In this document: piece by piece, positions 36,575-47,499 of the stretch
How the letters are laid out: every line of letters begins with the position of its first letter
Numbering within the stretch: the first letter of the stretch is position 1
From: Siderastrea radians
Lineage: Eukaryota > Cnidaria > Anthozoa > Scleractinia > Rhizangiidae
Assembly: GCA_964017195.1 (NCBI GenBank)
Contig: OZ024897.1
Location: 37,171,536 to 37,235,535, forward strand
DNA length: 64,000 bases
Direction of reading: 5' to 3'
Program-made: the position numbers and the translations under genes
Notes under the pieces: model-generated
Seen by the model: the letters and a program-made list of their open reading frames with translations, nothing else
Databases searched by the model: none
What the model was told of the DNA's origin: nothing

Positions 36575-36935
36575 GATATGTTTTTGTTTATCTATTTATT
36601 ATTTACAATTTAATGGCAAAAAAAGTATTACAGACAATTATAAAAAAGGCCATGCATAAGGTCGATTTGTAAAAGAGTTTTGCAACCCCATATTAAAACA
36701 AATCACCTTATTCAAAAATAGACTACAATACAAGCATATAAAAAATATTACCACTAATACCTAACTGTGAATAACTTAATAAATCAATTTACGTGTTAAT
36801 TAAGAAAATAAAAACTATTCTCACTAGAAGCAGCGCGGGCCTCAAAGGGCAGAATATTCCATCTGTTTACTATTCTGTGGAAAAAACTGTTTTTAAGTAC
36901 ATCTGTCCTAGCATATAACGTAACGTATGTTAAAG
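36575..36935 (-). pseudogene. 3' fragment of a LINE reverse transcriptase with its untranslated tail
   Basis: On the minus strand, 36930-36800 encodes KNSFFHRIVNRWNILPFEA and then SSENSFYFLN plus a stop, the usual C-terminus of CR1/Jockey-type polymerases (compare the NDLPEW segment of the LINE at 14-16 kb). An AT-rich 3' part follows down to about 36575. Only the last fifty or so residues are kept. Confidence 0.75.
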
Positions 36936-37223
36936 TTTATGTTGTATATTTTTGACATTTTTCAGTCAAATTGCAACGTTTTTAGGCTTTTCCATTTCAG
37001 CAAAAAACTTCAGCTTTTCATCATAGTGATATCCGAATTTTAAAGGCAGTTGAAACCTCACATGCAGATTGTCTGGCACCGAAACGTTCCGTTAGGTGCC
37101 CTTGGGCGTCCTGTGGGCCTCGTAAAACAGACCCCTCCCGGGCTCCTGTCAAAATCATCAAAATTATCAAACCAATTAAGCAAAACATTTAAACCTTTTG
37201 TTTGCCTTATATAATACATAGAG

Positions 37224-37990
37224 TTAGCCAAGCCTAAAAGCGGAGCTCCACACTTTTTTTTTCCGCTGGTACTTATGAATTTCTGAAAATACTCTAATTG
37301 AAGTCGTTAAAAAAATGATAATTTTAATTCTTATCCGACTGTTTATCGATCGAGATAAACACGCTGGTATTTTTCCTGGGGAAATGTGTTTGGACCACAA
37401 AATCGATGGTTGTGGACAGAAAAAACCAGAAAGCATTAAGTCTGCTATATTTGGCGTCAGTACCCCTGCCAAATGCTGCAAATTCAAAAGGAGCGATGTG
37501 CAAACCGAGTTTGCAGCAGAACACAACAAAGATGAAGTCCTCGAAGGCAAATTTCGTAACTTAAACTTTTCGCCTTCCACCAAAAAGACAACTGAGTATT
37601 CTTTTGAGCTTTTTCTTTCAATTTATAGATAAGATAAGATTTTTTTTTCAAGTTTAAAACTTCGACACTGTCGAACAATCGTGTTGCTGAATAAGCAAGC
37701 TTTTAAAGAAATCTCTTTTTCACAAGCGAAGATGGTCATGCAATTTCCCGGTAAGAAAAACGCTGGTTGCCCAAAAGCACCGCGCGATTTCCCGCCAAGA
37801 AAAGATGGCATTCTCCTGCCCCCGTCGGGTTGACTTGGGACTCTCCTCTCCCTCCCCCAGAGTCTGTACGGACTTACGGGCGTTCGCTGACGTCAGAACC
37901 AAAATTTCTCGGATCGATAGGTTATCAGATTTCCTTACCCATGGTGCTCCGCTCTGCGGCCTTCGGCCGCAAAGAAGCTCCGCCATAACT
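37224..37990. repeat. Probable dispersed repeat with a GC-rich hairpin
   Basis: Overlapping frames of 60-119 codons exist on both strands, and none matches a family I know. The right part holds a G+C-rich block with the hairpin tgcggccttcggccgca (about 37957-37973) between tggtgctccg and agctccgcca. This layout is common in dispersed repeats. Not called a gene. Confidence 0.4.
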
Positions 37991-38883
37991 AGACTAGCAA
38001 AGCCGATGATGACGACGACGGTGTTTTAATACCGATATGTCGTGACAATTCATAGAAGTTCATTTAACTTAAGCTACTGAACTGCAGAAAAATGAAACGT
38101 TATGATCAGGTAGGACTGAGCTCATTCCACAACAGTAGTTTCCTTCTCAAATAAAACATCCAGGGCGCTTCGATTAATAATCTAAGTATTACCTTTATTT
38201 TCAACTTTCCTACAAATCGAGCATACTGAAATATAAAACAGAGTAAAAAGAAAAGTTATCTGTTCATTTAATTAACTTGTTACTTGACTATAGCCAGGGA
38301 CCGCATACTTTGTACCTCTATTCCCCAAAATCTCCTCATTTTTTCTCCAAATAGCTTTGAGAAAGCAAGAATCAAAGCCAAGAAAAGTCGTGAAGACCTT
38401 TGGGCAGAAGAACACATTATCTTCCTACAAAAGGACATCTGCAGCAACAGTTTCTCTTTTCACTAGCACTTATTACAACTGAAACTGAACTAATTGATGA
38501 TTCAAGGGCAACAGTGAAATTTTGAGGACAATCTTTTACCAAGGGCATTATCCTCCGATATACCGCAATCCAGGAATGTGTTTATTTATTTAATAACCCT
38601 CCGATTGATTTTCCGAACACATTTTTGTCATGCTAAAGAAGAAAAAGCCACCAAAAAAGCCACTGATGATCATGGCTTGATTGCCAGTGATTTGACCATC
38701 ACTGGCTTCTGCAAAACGTTTTTCTTTTTATCCTCGAAAAGTTAAAAAGTTTGACCCGAACTTTGACTTGTTTGTTTGTTATGTTGTGGTCGATATAAAA
38801 TGGGACGAGGAATATTAAATCAGACGGCTGGTATCGCCTCATACCCGCCGTCCGAATTTGTACCACATACAGGATGTGTTTCT

Positions 38884-38960
38884 ACCAATGAGCGCGCACC
38901 AAAATTAATCGGTGCAGTGAACCAGTCAGAAAGCTAAATTTTGGCGTGCTCCCATTGGTC
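38884..38960. repeat. Short inverted repeat (accaatgagcgcgc type)
   Basis: ccaatgagcgcgcaccaaaatt is mirrored imperfectly by aaattttggcgtgctcccattgg. This is possibly a foldback element remnant. Rest of 38000-39470 shows no gene. Confidence 0.55.
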
Positions 38961-39097
38961 GAAATCGATCCCGTGACGCGACAGTGTCTCTCCTCAGCGT
39001 GCGCCTAACAACGCATAGTGCCCGTTTTTGGCAATTTTCGCTCAAAATTTAGCGTTTTACAATAAAAACAATATAGTCCTTCCGTCTCAGGCCCTAT

Positions 39098-39212
39098 GTG
39101 TGATAGGTTTCCTCGGAAATTTGATGTTCAAACTTCATGTAAGCCCTCGAACTACGTTCTCTGGCTAATATTTGTTGTGAACATCAAATTTCCTCGGGCA
39201 GCCTATCACACG
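39098..39212. repeat. Inverted repeat with about 33-bp arms
   Basis: The arms tgtgataggtttcctcgg and aaatttgatgttca are mirrored on the right side with a 4-base difference around ggcagc. It lies 270 bases downstream of the receptor gene's stop codon. Confidence 0.7.
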
Positions 39213-39477
39213 ATAGTGCCTTCGACAGAAAAGTCTATTGTTAAAATAGACTCTGTAAGTCCCCCAAGGTCGCCATAGCAAGGACTTTCCCGTAGTCCAA
39301 ATATTTTTCAACTATTCCAATAGCTTATTCTAAGCTAGTTAATTATAAGCTAGACAAAAACACTTTAAATTCTCAAGCGGCAAGTGAAATCGGACGAGTC
39401 ATTTTCACAGCTAGTTTAGCCCTGCAGATAAACTACTTTCCGTTCTAGAGCGATAAGTCAAATCAGACGAAATCATT

Positions 39478-40473
39478 TTACACAGTATTTTCAGCATTTG
39501 GTCCTTCCTGGCTCACAGCCAATTCGGGAGTGTCCATTTCGTGTTCCATTCCACTTTCACTCTTGTATACGGGCTTCAGCTGGCACCTTAACAATCTTCT
39601 GTAAGCTTCACGAAACTCGGCGATCCTGAAGCAGTAGATCCACGGGTTCATTGAAGAATTGCTCAGGGCAAGTGCTCGTGCCCAGTTATAGGCCACGCCA
39701 AAGTTTTCCTCAGCGTGCGCAGAGCGCAGGTACACCAGAGGGAACCAGCAAACCGTGAAGATAACGATGACGATAGCTATCGTTATTGTGACGCGCCGCT
39801 CTACCATATGCTCCAAAGGCATGCCCCGGACGGAATGGCTGCCAGGATGGCGTCGACTAAGAGACGCTGAACCTTGTTTTCTGATTTTGAGAATGATTAA
39901 AGTGTAGCATGTGATGATCACCAAGTAATTAAGGGCCACGGCAAGCACCCCGAAATACGACGTTCCTTCCCTGCTGACTGTCAGGCGAAGGACGGCGTAG
40001 ATGGCCGGCACTGACCACGCTATGGTCAGCGCTATCTTGAATCGCTTCTTCGTTCGAAACGCACTGAAATCGTGAGGACGCAAAATATGCAAGCAGCGAT
40101 CGACGCTTATGAAGCCTAAATGCATTACGGATGCTGCACATGACATGTTGGCGATCAGGCGGAACGCTTGTGACACGATGGCGCTGCATTCGTCGCCAAT
40201 TTGAAGACCCAGCCAGACTGTGAAGAGCGGCTGCCCCAGTGCTGTCACAGACACATCGGCTATGGCCATGCTCACCAACCAGTAGTTAGAAATTGTTTGC
40301 AGACTTAAAGTCGTGGGAACTGTACCAATCACCAACGCATTGCCAATCGTACCAATAACCGTGGACAAGATATTCACCACCATCATTCCGTAGATATGAT
40401 CCATGGGCAGCAAGTCACATTGAATCGTGCTTGGTGATGTGACGTGGGCGGAGTCGCTCGCAGTATAATTCAT
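39478..40473 (-). CDS. Class A (rhodopsin-like) G-protein-coupled receptor, 331 residues
   Basis: This is a seven-helix plasma-membrane receptor that signals through G proteins; the ligand is unknown. I chose ATG at 40473 (MNYTASDSAH) because the frame further upstream begins only with TTG. An acceptor-like tttttttag string ends at 40512, so an untranslated exon probably precedes. Seen: N-glycosylation site NYT at residue 2, GNALV (N45, helix 1), AIADVSV (D73, helix 2), C96 at the top of helix 3, DRC at 125-127 in place of DRY, CWFP at 242-245 (helix 6), and NPWIY at 276-280 (helix 7). The loop between helices 4 and 5 has no cysteine, so the usual disulfide with C96 seems absent, and helix 5 lacks proline. 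A coding region in one exon is common among cnidarian receptors. Subfamily not assigned. Confidence 0.9.
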   Translation of the reverse strand: MNYTASDSAHVTSPSTIQCDLLPMDHIYGMMVVNILSTVIGTIGNALVIGTVPTTLSLQTISNYWLVSMAIADVSVTALGQPLFTVWLGLQIGDECSAIVSQAFRLIANMSCAASVMHLGFISVDRCLHILRPHDFSAFRTKKRFKIALTIAWSVPAIYAVLRLTVSREGTSYFGVLAVALNYLVIITCYTLIILKIRKQGSASLSRRHPGSHSVRGMPLEHMVERRVTITIAIVIVIFTVCWFPLVYLRSAHAEENFGVAYNWARALALSNSSMNPWIYCFRIAEFREAYRRLLRCQLKPVYKSESGMEHEMDTPELAVSQEGPNAENTV

Positions 40474-40715
40474 GATGACAAATCCTTTCTTCAACGGACT
40501 ACCACCAAGAACTAAAAAATGAGAAAGAACTGTGTTAATAACCTGTAATTCCTTTTTCTAGTACACGGTATTGACTTCCCGTACACAGGCTCTGGACAGT
40601 CGTTGACCGTGCCAGTTTCGCTGTAAATGGATTGAACCCAGGAGTCATATCATAGGTCGGTGAATTATGATCGTCCCGGTGAGTGTAGTCCTGAGAAGGA
40701 CTGTTTGTGGTGACA

Positions 40716-40762
40716 TTGACTGACGTTTCGACAACCTGAGCGGAAGTCATCATTAGAGTCAA
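40716..40762 (-). ncRNA. Hammerhead-ribozyme-like motif, core-mutated copy
   Basis: Minus strand: a 6-bp stem I (UUGACU with AGUCAA), core CUAAUGA where CUGANGA is expected, a stem II closed by GAC/GUC, then GAAAC, then GUC. Everything fits a type I hammerhead except the core G (second position after CU), changed to A, which should abolish cleavage. About 110 bp around it matches 52970-53100. This layout with a minimal stem III was described in Penelope-like elements (family knowledge). Confidence 0.55.
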
Positions 40763-40799
40763 GTGAATTGCCAATCGTCAGTAGATGTTATAAGTCTCT

Positions 40800-42257
40800 A
40801 GTTATTGACCTGATAAAGCCGCGATGTTATTGGCTGCGAACTCTGTAAAACATCATAATCGATCCTTCAAGCTTTTGTTAGTCAACCGTTGGTCTGTTGT
40901 TCGTAAAAATAGTTGGTTTGTCTATTGTTTGTCTGTCTTGTTGGTGCCGTCAATAAGTCGTTTGCTAGGTGCATCGAAGTACAGGTAGTTGTTGGCATTG
41001 GTTCAGTGGTGTTTGTTCTAAGTTAGTAAATCAGCTTGCTAGAGTGGTTCGTTGACAGTAGTCCATACTGTAGGCAACGCATTAAAAAGAGTTCCAAGCA
41101 ATTATGTGGTTTGTTTGTAAATGGTGTTCAACAATGTGATGGTTGATATCACTATTTCTCAGTAGTCGCTCGTTTGTGATCAGTCAGTCGTATGCCGCTT
41201 TAAATTTCTGCCAGTCTTAACCAGTATGTATATATATAAATTGGCGTGGCAGCCCAATTCATCAGTTAACAAAAACGTTTAACAAGCTTTCAGTGACACA
41301 CTTCACCCCACTGAACAATGACACAAGAACATGCAAAATTAATCAAAATTTTGAACAATTTACTGTCTTACTAAAAAAGTTTTCAAAGAGGCTAATTCCT
41401 TTTATCTTCAAATTTAATGACCCGATCAAGGACGAAAAATGTGTTAAGACATTTTTCCGTTTTAATCCATCTTACTGTCTTACTTGACATTTTAAAAGAG
41501 ATCAATTCACTATATCGTACCAAATAAGAGAAATTTAAAAGCGAATGCAAACAGTTTTCTGATCCTGTTATTTTCACGTTTTGTAAAATCTGACCTCCAG
41601 TTTGTTCATTGAAATCTTAACGAATCAAGTGAGTGTGTGGTATATACTGGTCCCGAGGGTTTTTTTTGGTGGTAGGAATATCCGGCTCGTTGTGAGCTCA
41701 ATGAAAAACTTTTTTGCGAAAGCATTATCATGAAAGGATCAGTGGAAATGTCTCCACTCTGAATATCTTTCTTAAAGTGGTTGCCTTTTTTAAAGGATTT
41801 ACCTGCACTATGCACGTATAGCTGTCGCTTTAGTGCGTGAGAATTTTATTTTGTTGATTTTTTTGGCTAGAAAAGAATAAAAATTTCGCACGTTCATTAC
41901 TGGTATAACGCAAATAAATCCACCCTTAGAAATTTTTGCTGTTTTTTTTCTCTGTGCTCATGCCATCGTGCCCTCGCCCGTACACAATTAAACATTTGTC
42001 ATACATATGCATAACTGAAGTTCATTATTATACCTTCCCGTTATTACTCGCGTCTTGTGGCGTGTGAATTATTTGGAAAGGCTGCTGCTGATTCCTGATA
42101 CATGTACTACTGAATCAGTTCTTATTCACGCTTACGTTGGATTTTTAGCATTTCTTTAAAAAAAAATGTAATTTGCTCATACGTTAATTTATCCAGTCCC
42201 AAATTGATCTACATTCCTCTAGATCTTTAGCTTCTTTAATCCAAATCGGCAACTCTA
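40800..42257. other. Intergenic stretch without recognised gene
   Basis: AT-rich, with short frames only. No transposon terminus, RNA gene or conserved protein recognised. Confidence 0.5.
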
Positions 42258-42389
42258 AGGTGCGGGATTGCAGAAAACGCCTCACACTCATTTGCATCTC
42301 ATTGGATAACAAAAGAATAACAAAACAGCACATTCGTTATATGCCTCGTTCTTTTAAACTCTGAATTAATTTTCCGCAATCCCGCACCT
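42258..42389. repeat. Inverted-repeat element with AGGTGCGGGATTGC ends
   Basis: AGGTGCGGGATTGCAGAAAA on the left is mirrored by TTTTCCGCAATCCCGCACCT on the right. It is 132 bp, probably a short non-autonomous transposon. No clear target duplication. Confidence 0.65.
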
Positions 42390-42605
42390 CACTCATCGGC
42401 AATTTGCTGTTTATTATATTCTTATATTCTTCATTTGCAAGTTAAGAAGTGTCCAGTTTTTAACAACCACGGTCCCTGCTGCTGACTTTAATTTCTTCAA
42501 GTTCTAAAGAATGAACTGTTTAAACTGAAGGCTTCAAAACGGAGAGCTCACAACCGTGCATTTTATCCAGGTGGCGTCGTCAGGCGGTCTCCTAGTAGCG
42601 AGATC

Positions 42606-42774
42606 TCGACATTTCCGATATTAGCTCAACCACGAGAGAAAAACGGTAGCGAAAGTCATCAGGATTGTTGCCTTCTCGTTGTTGTTTCAACTGAATACCA
42701 GCCAGTTTCACCAAAGACAGTGGTTTTAGAGATATGACAGGCCGCTCGAGATGTAACTAGATAAAACAGAAAAA

Positions 42775-42805
<31 letters not shown>

Positions 42806-42955
42806 AAAAAAACAAGCCGGAAAGAAAACATTTGTTATGGGCTTTGTTCTTAATTAACCGATCGAGAAATAAGTGAAACTGATGCACGCAACTGAATGCA
42901 AAGGCATCCAAACATTTCAGTGGAAAAGCTTTTCTAATTCTTATCTGCGACATGA
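42606..42955. repeat. Second direct duplication, copy 1 (paired with 45700-46062)
   Basis: Shared strings with 45700-46062 in the same order and orientation: gacatttc.atattagct, aggattgttgccttctc / aagattgttgtcttctc, agccagtttc, gatatg, tggaaaagctt / ttgaaaagctt. The match is imperfect, so the duplication is old. The Harbinger-like element at 43347-44256 lies between the copies. Confidence 0.7.
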
Positions 42956-43346
42956 ATTATCTATGACTAAGCCGGTTTAAAAATAGCTCAACTCATTATC
43001 GATTAGTGTATCAGTGACTGTTTTTAACGAAAAATCCTAACTCCTAGTAACCTAAAACAAACTTGAAATTTTCTTTCTCCGATCTTCGTTGGGAAAAGTG
43101 GCTGTTATGTTTTTGTTGTGTTTTGTATTTTGAGTTAAACAGGAAATTTTTTATGTATGAAAGTATAAGATAGCGATGCTTAGAAGTTCAAAAATAGTGT
43201 TTTAACTGAAGAGACTTCCGTTACACAACTGGCTAACAATATTGGTCAGTAGAACCCGGATTTCGTCATTTCAGGATGTCGTCGAATTTCAATTGAGATA
43301 GGACAAAGAAATCTCTTAGGTAAAATTTGAAAGAAAAATTCTGTAA

Positions 43347-44256
43347 GGGAAGGTACGTTTTTTCTTGGGGGGGGGGAGGGCTGGGGAATTTTGGTCTTTT
43401 TTTCCCCCAAAAAGTGTTGGCCCTCCCTTGCGTCTTAATAAAAAAAGTCCTGACCCCCCACCTTTAGGTGACTGACAAAAGTGCGACCCTCCCCTCACTA
43501 CTACATGGTATGTTCCATGCTGTAGAAACGTTTCATGCTGTAGAACGTTTCGCTTGTGAACTCAAAGTGTTTGAATATGAATATATCTCGATATTGAATG
43601 TGTGCGCGCTGATACAAGGAAAATGCGAACAATCAGTGTGGGATATTTACATTTTATAGCTGAAGTTTGAATATGGAAGCATTTGAGTATTATAAAAGTT
43701 TTAAACATAAAATAGCTAACTAAGGCAAAATACACGCTCTTCTTTCTTCGACTAGCCGGCATTGCTGTTTGTTATTTTAACAGCGGAAAGGTTTATCTGT
43801 TTAGCATGCGAAATCTGCCTCTCAAAAACAAATATTTCCTATATTTCCGACAGAACTAAACGACTCAGGAGATCAGGCAGCGGATAGCCAACAGCAAGAA
43901 GCTGAAGAAACGATACCTGAGTCAAGTACTTATCGATACGGACGGCTGAGAAAAGGACGCGAGTCCTCCGAGAAAAACCATGTGCCATGACATAATATAC
44001 ATGTAGAAATGTAACCTAGTACCTATAATAAAACACCAAATTAAATTAAAGTAGGTGAAAAGAAAATCTTAATCTGCAAGAAAAATGAAAAGCAACATCA
44101 CAAAAATTCTCATTAAAAAATTCTGGAAAATATGTGTGACCCTCCCTTGAATAGATCACATGAGGTGTGGCCCTCCCCTTTTTGTGCTCACTTTCACTGA
44201 TGACCCTCCCCCCCGAAGCCACAGCCCTCCCCCCTCAAGAAAAAACGTACCTTCCC
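43347..44256. mobile_element. PIF/Harbinger-like non-autonomous DNA element, copy 2 (inverted)
   Basis: It has the same ends as copy 1 (GGGAAGGTACGTTTTTTCTT and complement) and TAA on both sides (43344-43346 and 44257-44259). The interior reads in the opposite direction to copy 1. At 910 bp it nearly equals copy 1 (916 bp). The plus strand keeps a coding-like stretch (GDQAADSQQQEAEETIPESS, then RYG and a basic C-terminus) shared with copy 1, preceded by an acceptor-like cag. Confidence 0.88.
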
Positions 44257-44350
44257 TAAATATGACAAAAAGGAGCTTCAGGTTCATGTGGGAAAACACT
44301 GCTTTTGGTCGTCTCATCTACAGCATCTGTCTCAATCCGGAATAGTTGAT

Positions 44351-44682
44351 GCCGTGTATCATGGGTGCGCGGACGATTTTCTGCGCAATTTTTGCGTTGC
44401 AAGGTCATGAACCAGCTTCAAAAACTTGCAACGCCAAATCACGAATTTTGCCGCTCAAGTTGTCTCGTGTAACATACCTGTCGTCAATTTTTGCGCAACC
44501 GCTTTCCCTGAATCCCAAAGAGGGTTTTCTTGCATAAAAACAGAATCTACTTCCTAAAGGAGAAACATTTGGTTGTTTTATACCTCCAATATGGCCGCCG
44601 TAAAACCTATATTAGCTGGTTCAAAAAACTTGTAACGCAAAAATTGCGCCGAAAATCGTCCACGAATCCATGTTACACGACA
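44351..44682. mobile_element. Element with about 50-bp imperfect terminal inverted repeats
   Basis: The left arm contains GGACGATTTTCTGCGCAATT and TTTGCGTTGCAAG; the right arm contains the complement of the same string with few changes. It is 332 bp. An overlapping plus-strand frame (44530-44991) is probably not a gene. No clear target duplication. Confidence 0.7.
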
Positions 44683-44991
44683 CCAGCTTTCAACGCAACA
44701 CTGTCGCTAAAAATCATCGCTACGCACGTGCAGAGTGCCCAAGCTAATTTGCGGGTGGAACCACAATTTTGCAATGAAACCTGTTGTTGTTGTTTTGCTA
44801 ATTTAAAGCTTTTATTTTTTGACGTTCTCCTCTGCAGCCGTCGCCGTCGTGCTCGCCGAGTTAAGTTCCCTAATTTTGCTGAAGAGGGAACAGAAGAAAT
44901 AATGACAAAAAGATTGGATAGTGAGCTATCACCAGAACAAAATAACCATCAAAACGTTAAAAATACCTTCAGTCAAAAATCTTTCGGGTGA

Positions 44992-45699
44992 TTGTCCTCT
45001 TTCGACGTCTACAAGCAGCTACGAGCTTTAAAATTAAAACGAATGCAATACTGTTTTCTCAACTAAGGTGGAACTTTTTACGATCCGATTGGTTAATTTA
45101 TTTTAGGTGATGGCAATAATTAGCTTTAATGAGCTTTTGAGTGACGTAAAGCTATGATCCAACATAACCAGTCCGATTTCTAGCGACTCAGTGGAACCAA
45201 ATTTTTAGTTGTTTGCAAAATAATGGGAAAAAAAGGAACAAAACGGAATGTATTTACATATCTATTCCTCATCGCTAACGTACAAGGAAATGATAATTTG
45301 GACGCCCCTATAATTACACTATATACCATCGGTGAAAAGTGATAACATTTATTATCTTGAATCTTTTAGAGGGGATCTGACATGATGAATAAAATGCAAC
45401 TGATTATGAAAAATGAAGAGAGGCTCAATATCAAAATTCTCTGTGATAATGCATTGTATTTTCCACTTAATCAGTCAGCAGCAAAATTATTTACCAGCAC
45501 ACGAAATTGAGATAAAATAAACTCACCTCAGGACAACTGAACATTCAACAAATGAAACGTTATTTGTGGTTAATATTTCCCCCGTGGTATAGGTTCTATC
45601 CGATTGCTTGTATTGTAGAAAATTCATTATCATGAGGATGCTAAAATATTTTAAACTCAAAATACGAATTGAAACTTCCTTTTTAGTAACGATATCCTT
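44992..45699. other. Intergenic stretch without recognised gene
   Basis: AT-rich DNA with no gene or repeat terminus recognised. Confidence 0.45.
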
Positions 45700-46062
45700 G
45701 ACATTTCAATATTAGCTTAACCTCAAGAGAAAACGCTAGCGCAATTCGTCAAGATTGTTGTCTTCTCTTTCAATGGTGATTGAACAAAGATGCGATGTTT
45801 CCTTCAATCTAGCCAGTTTCGACAAGAATAGCTGTTTGAAAGATATGGGCATTCTAGATAAAATATTTAGCACAAAATAAAACACTTTCGTCTCGGATTG
45901 TTAAATAATTGGATAATCTATTTATGCCATATAGCACGTTACTGCAACACTGACAACTTTTTGATGAGGGCTTCATAACGAGATGAAGCAAAATTTAAAT
46001 ACACGCAATGCAGTGGCATCAAATATTTCACTTGAAAAGCTTACCATTTCTTAATTACGGCA
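45700..46062. repeat. Second direct duplication, copy 2 (paired with 42606-42955)
   Basis: See the partner entry. The two copies lie about 3.1 kb apart in the same orientation. Neither carries a shared open frame. Confidence 0.7.
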
Positions 46063-46324
46063 CGACTAGTCGCTTTTTTAAATAAATCATTTAATCGGAC
46101 GGTGTTGTAAGCAGAAAGCAAGTTATGATTTTGAGAAATAAAGCAACACTCTTTAAAAAACTTGTTAAACTGATGTTTCCATAGTGGCGACTGTCATCGT
46201 CAGAATACAGCTCGCAGCGTGAGTTGCATTTAGGGGATTTAGGGTAACTGCTTACATTAGAATTGCTGATCACAAACTATAACCAAATAACAAAAAAAAA
46301 ATTGTAACGTGAGAGCTTATTAAC

Positions 46325-46765
46325 AAAGAGAGTCTCAAAGTTACATGATGCAGTTGCTGATTCAAAGTAGGCTGTTCCTAGTGGATATGGATGGCTTCTC
46401 TTATCTTAAGTTGAAAACTTGTGCTAGCATAAGTTTTCCAAGTGGTTAAATATCTGGGAGGCCCTATCCCTAGTCAGGCCACGAACGTGTGTTGAAAAAT
46501 GTCGGGTTGTCTCACAAGCGTAACAGGTATTACAGCCTGCGCACGAAATTTGATACCACACACGAATGGAGCCCGCTAGGGATAGGTTCTTTAGCGCTGA
46601 AGATTTTTCCGATCTTGAAAGACGAAAAAACGAGTTTAATGTCTAAGTTATTACAGTATCGTTTAAGGAGGTGGCATATTCCTCTCTGTGTAGCAATGGA
46701 AAACGTGCCTATGTAAGGATAGTAAGGAAGTTTAAAATAAAACGTGGGCGGCTTGTCAGGCACTG
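46325..46765 (-). pseudogene. Penelope-like element C-terminal fragment with GIY-YIG remains
   Basis: Minus strand from 46763: DKPPTFYFKLPY, YIGTFSIATQ, DIKLVFSSFKIG, SAKEPIPSGLHSCVV. A frameshift near 46540 is followed by SCAGCNTCYACETTRHFS, DRASQIFNHLENL, ASTSFQLKIREAIHI, a stop where Trp is usual, and EQPTLNQQLHHVTL. This is the connector plus GIY-YIG endonuclease region of a Penelope-like element (family knowledge); the usual YVGET appears as YACET. The frameshift, stop and 9-base insertion show it is dead. Confidence 0.85.
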
Positions 46766-46962
46766 AACTTTCAGGAACGTGCTCCTCTTGAGTCCTAGTG
46801 ACATATTTGTTGACGATCCTTTACCGGCCTTTAAGAGGGCAGTAAAGGCTGGCCTGGCCTTCTATAAACAAATAATTCAAGTTTCAGTACCCAGTCTTAT
46901 AAACTCGCTCTCGTTAGGACACTAGCTGATACAAAGTATAAAATCAACAATACTTGCTAGGA

Positions 46963-47135
46963 TTCTAAGAAACTCACGCATGTTCTTAGGAAAAATCTTT
47001 TTCCTGCACAATTAATCGAAAGGAATGTCAATAGATATGTCCGTGGACTGAAGAGGAGTGCGTTCCTGGGCTGTTCAGACTCTGACAAGCCACCCACGTA
47101 TTTTAAGCTTCCTTACATAGGTGCATTTTCCATCT
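46963..47135 (+). pseudogene. Penelope-like element connector fragment, opposite strand
   Basis: Plus strand: KKLTHVLRKNLFPAQLIERN, VNRYVRGLKR, then DKPPTYFKLPYIGAFSIST. It covers the same DKPP...FSI segment with which the minus-strand fragment at 46325-46765 begins, so two pieces of related elements face each other about 200 bases apart. This could be one rearranged insertion or two. Confidence 0.8.
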
Positions 47136-47179
47136 CCACAGAAACGAATTCGCCACCTCCTGATAACATGCATTGTCAC

Positions 47180-47475
47180 CGGCGATAGGTAAAGGTAGGT
47201 AGGTAAGGTCGCACACGAGCCGAGGAGGCTTACATGGCCGGAGCTTATTCCGGTTTCTGTAGCATGGAGCAACTGAGAGTATCGCTACTCCCCCCTGGAT
47301 GGGATCGCAGGGTTACCCCCATCAGTATGTTGTCGGTACACATTTTATACACCTGTGTGGAGAGAGACAATGTGGGGTAAAGTTTCTTCTCTAAGGAACA
47401 ACAAGATGGCAGGGACTGGGCGTCGAACCACCGACCTTCAGATCTGACGTCCAACGTGTTAACCATTATAATAAC
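47180..47475 (-). mobile_element. tRNA-derived SINE
   Basis: Minus strand: an A-box-like TGGTTAACACGTTGG (about 47450-47466), a B-box GGTGGTTCGACGCC (47420-47433), then a central body containing gtggagagagacaatgtggg (on the plus strand) and a tail with repeated taggtagg. The order of A and B boxes at the 5' end shows a tRNA-derived SINE. A functional tRNA is excluded because no cloverleaf closes. Confidence 0.75.
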
Positions 47476-47499
47476 ATGCACTTAAATTCCTCGACACAA

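Noticed and set aside
37224..37632. Overlapping frames of 119 and 105 codons on opposite strands
   Set aside because: Neither shows a known domain; mirrored open frames on both strands suggest chance or an old repeat.
39494..40494. Receptor start at the upstream TTG (40494)
   Set aside because: The first ATG in frame is at 40473; a TTG start is unlikely in an animal gene.
44530..44991. 153-codon plus-strand frame
   Set aside because: It overlaps the inverted-repeat element at 44351-44682 and has no recognisable domain or splice context.
47415..47470. Possible tRNA gene (A and B boxes)
   Set aside because: No closing acceptor or anticodon stem; it is the head of a SINE.
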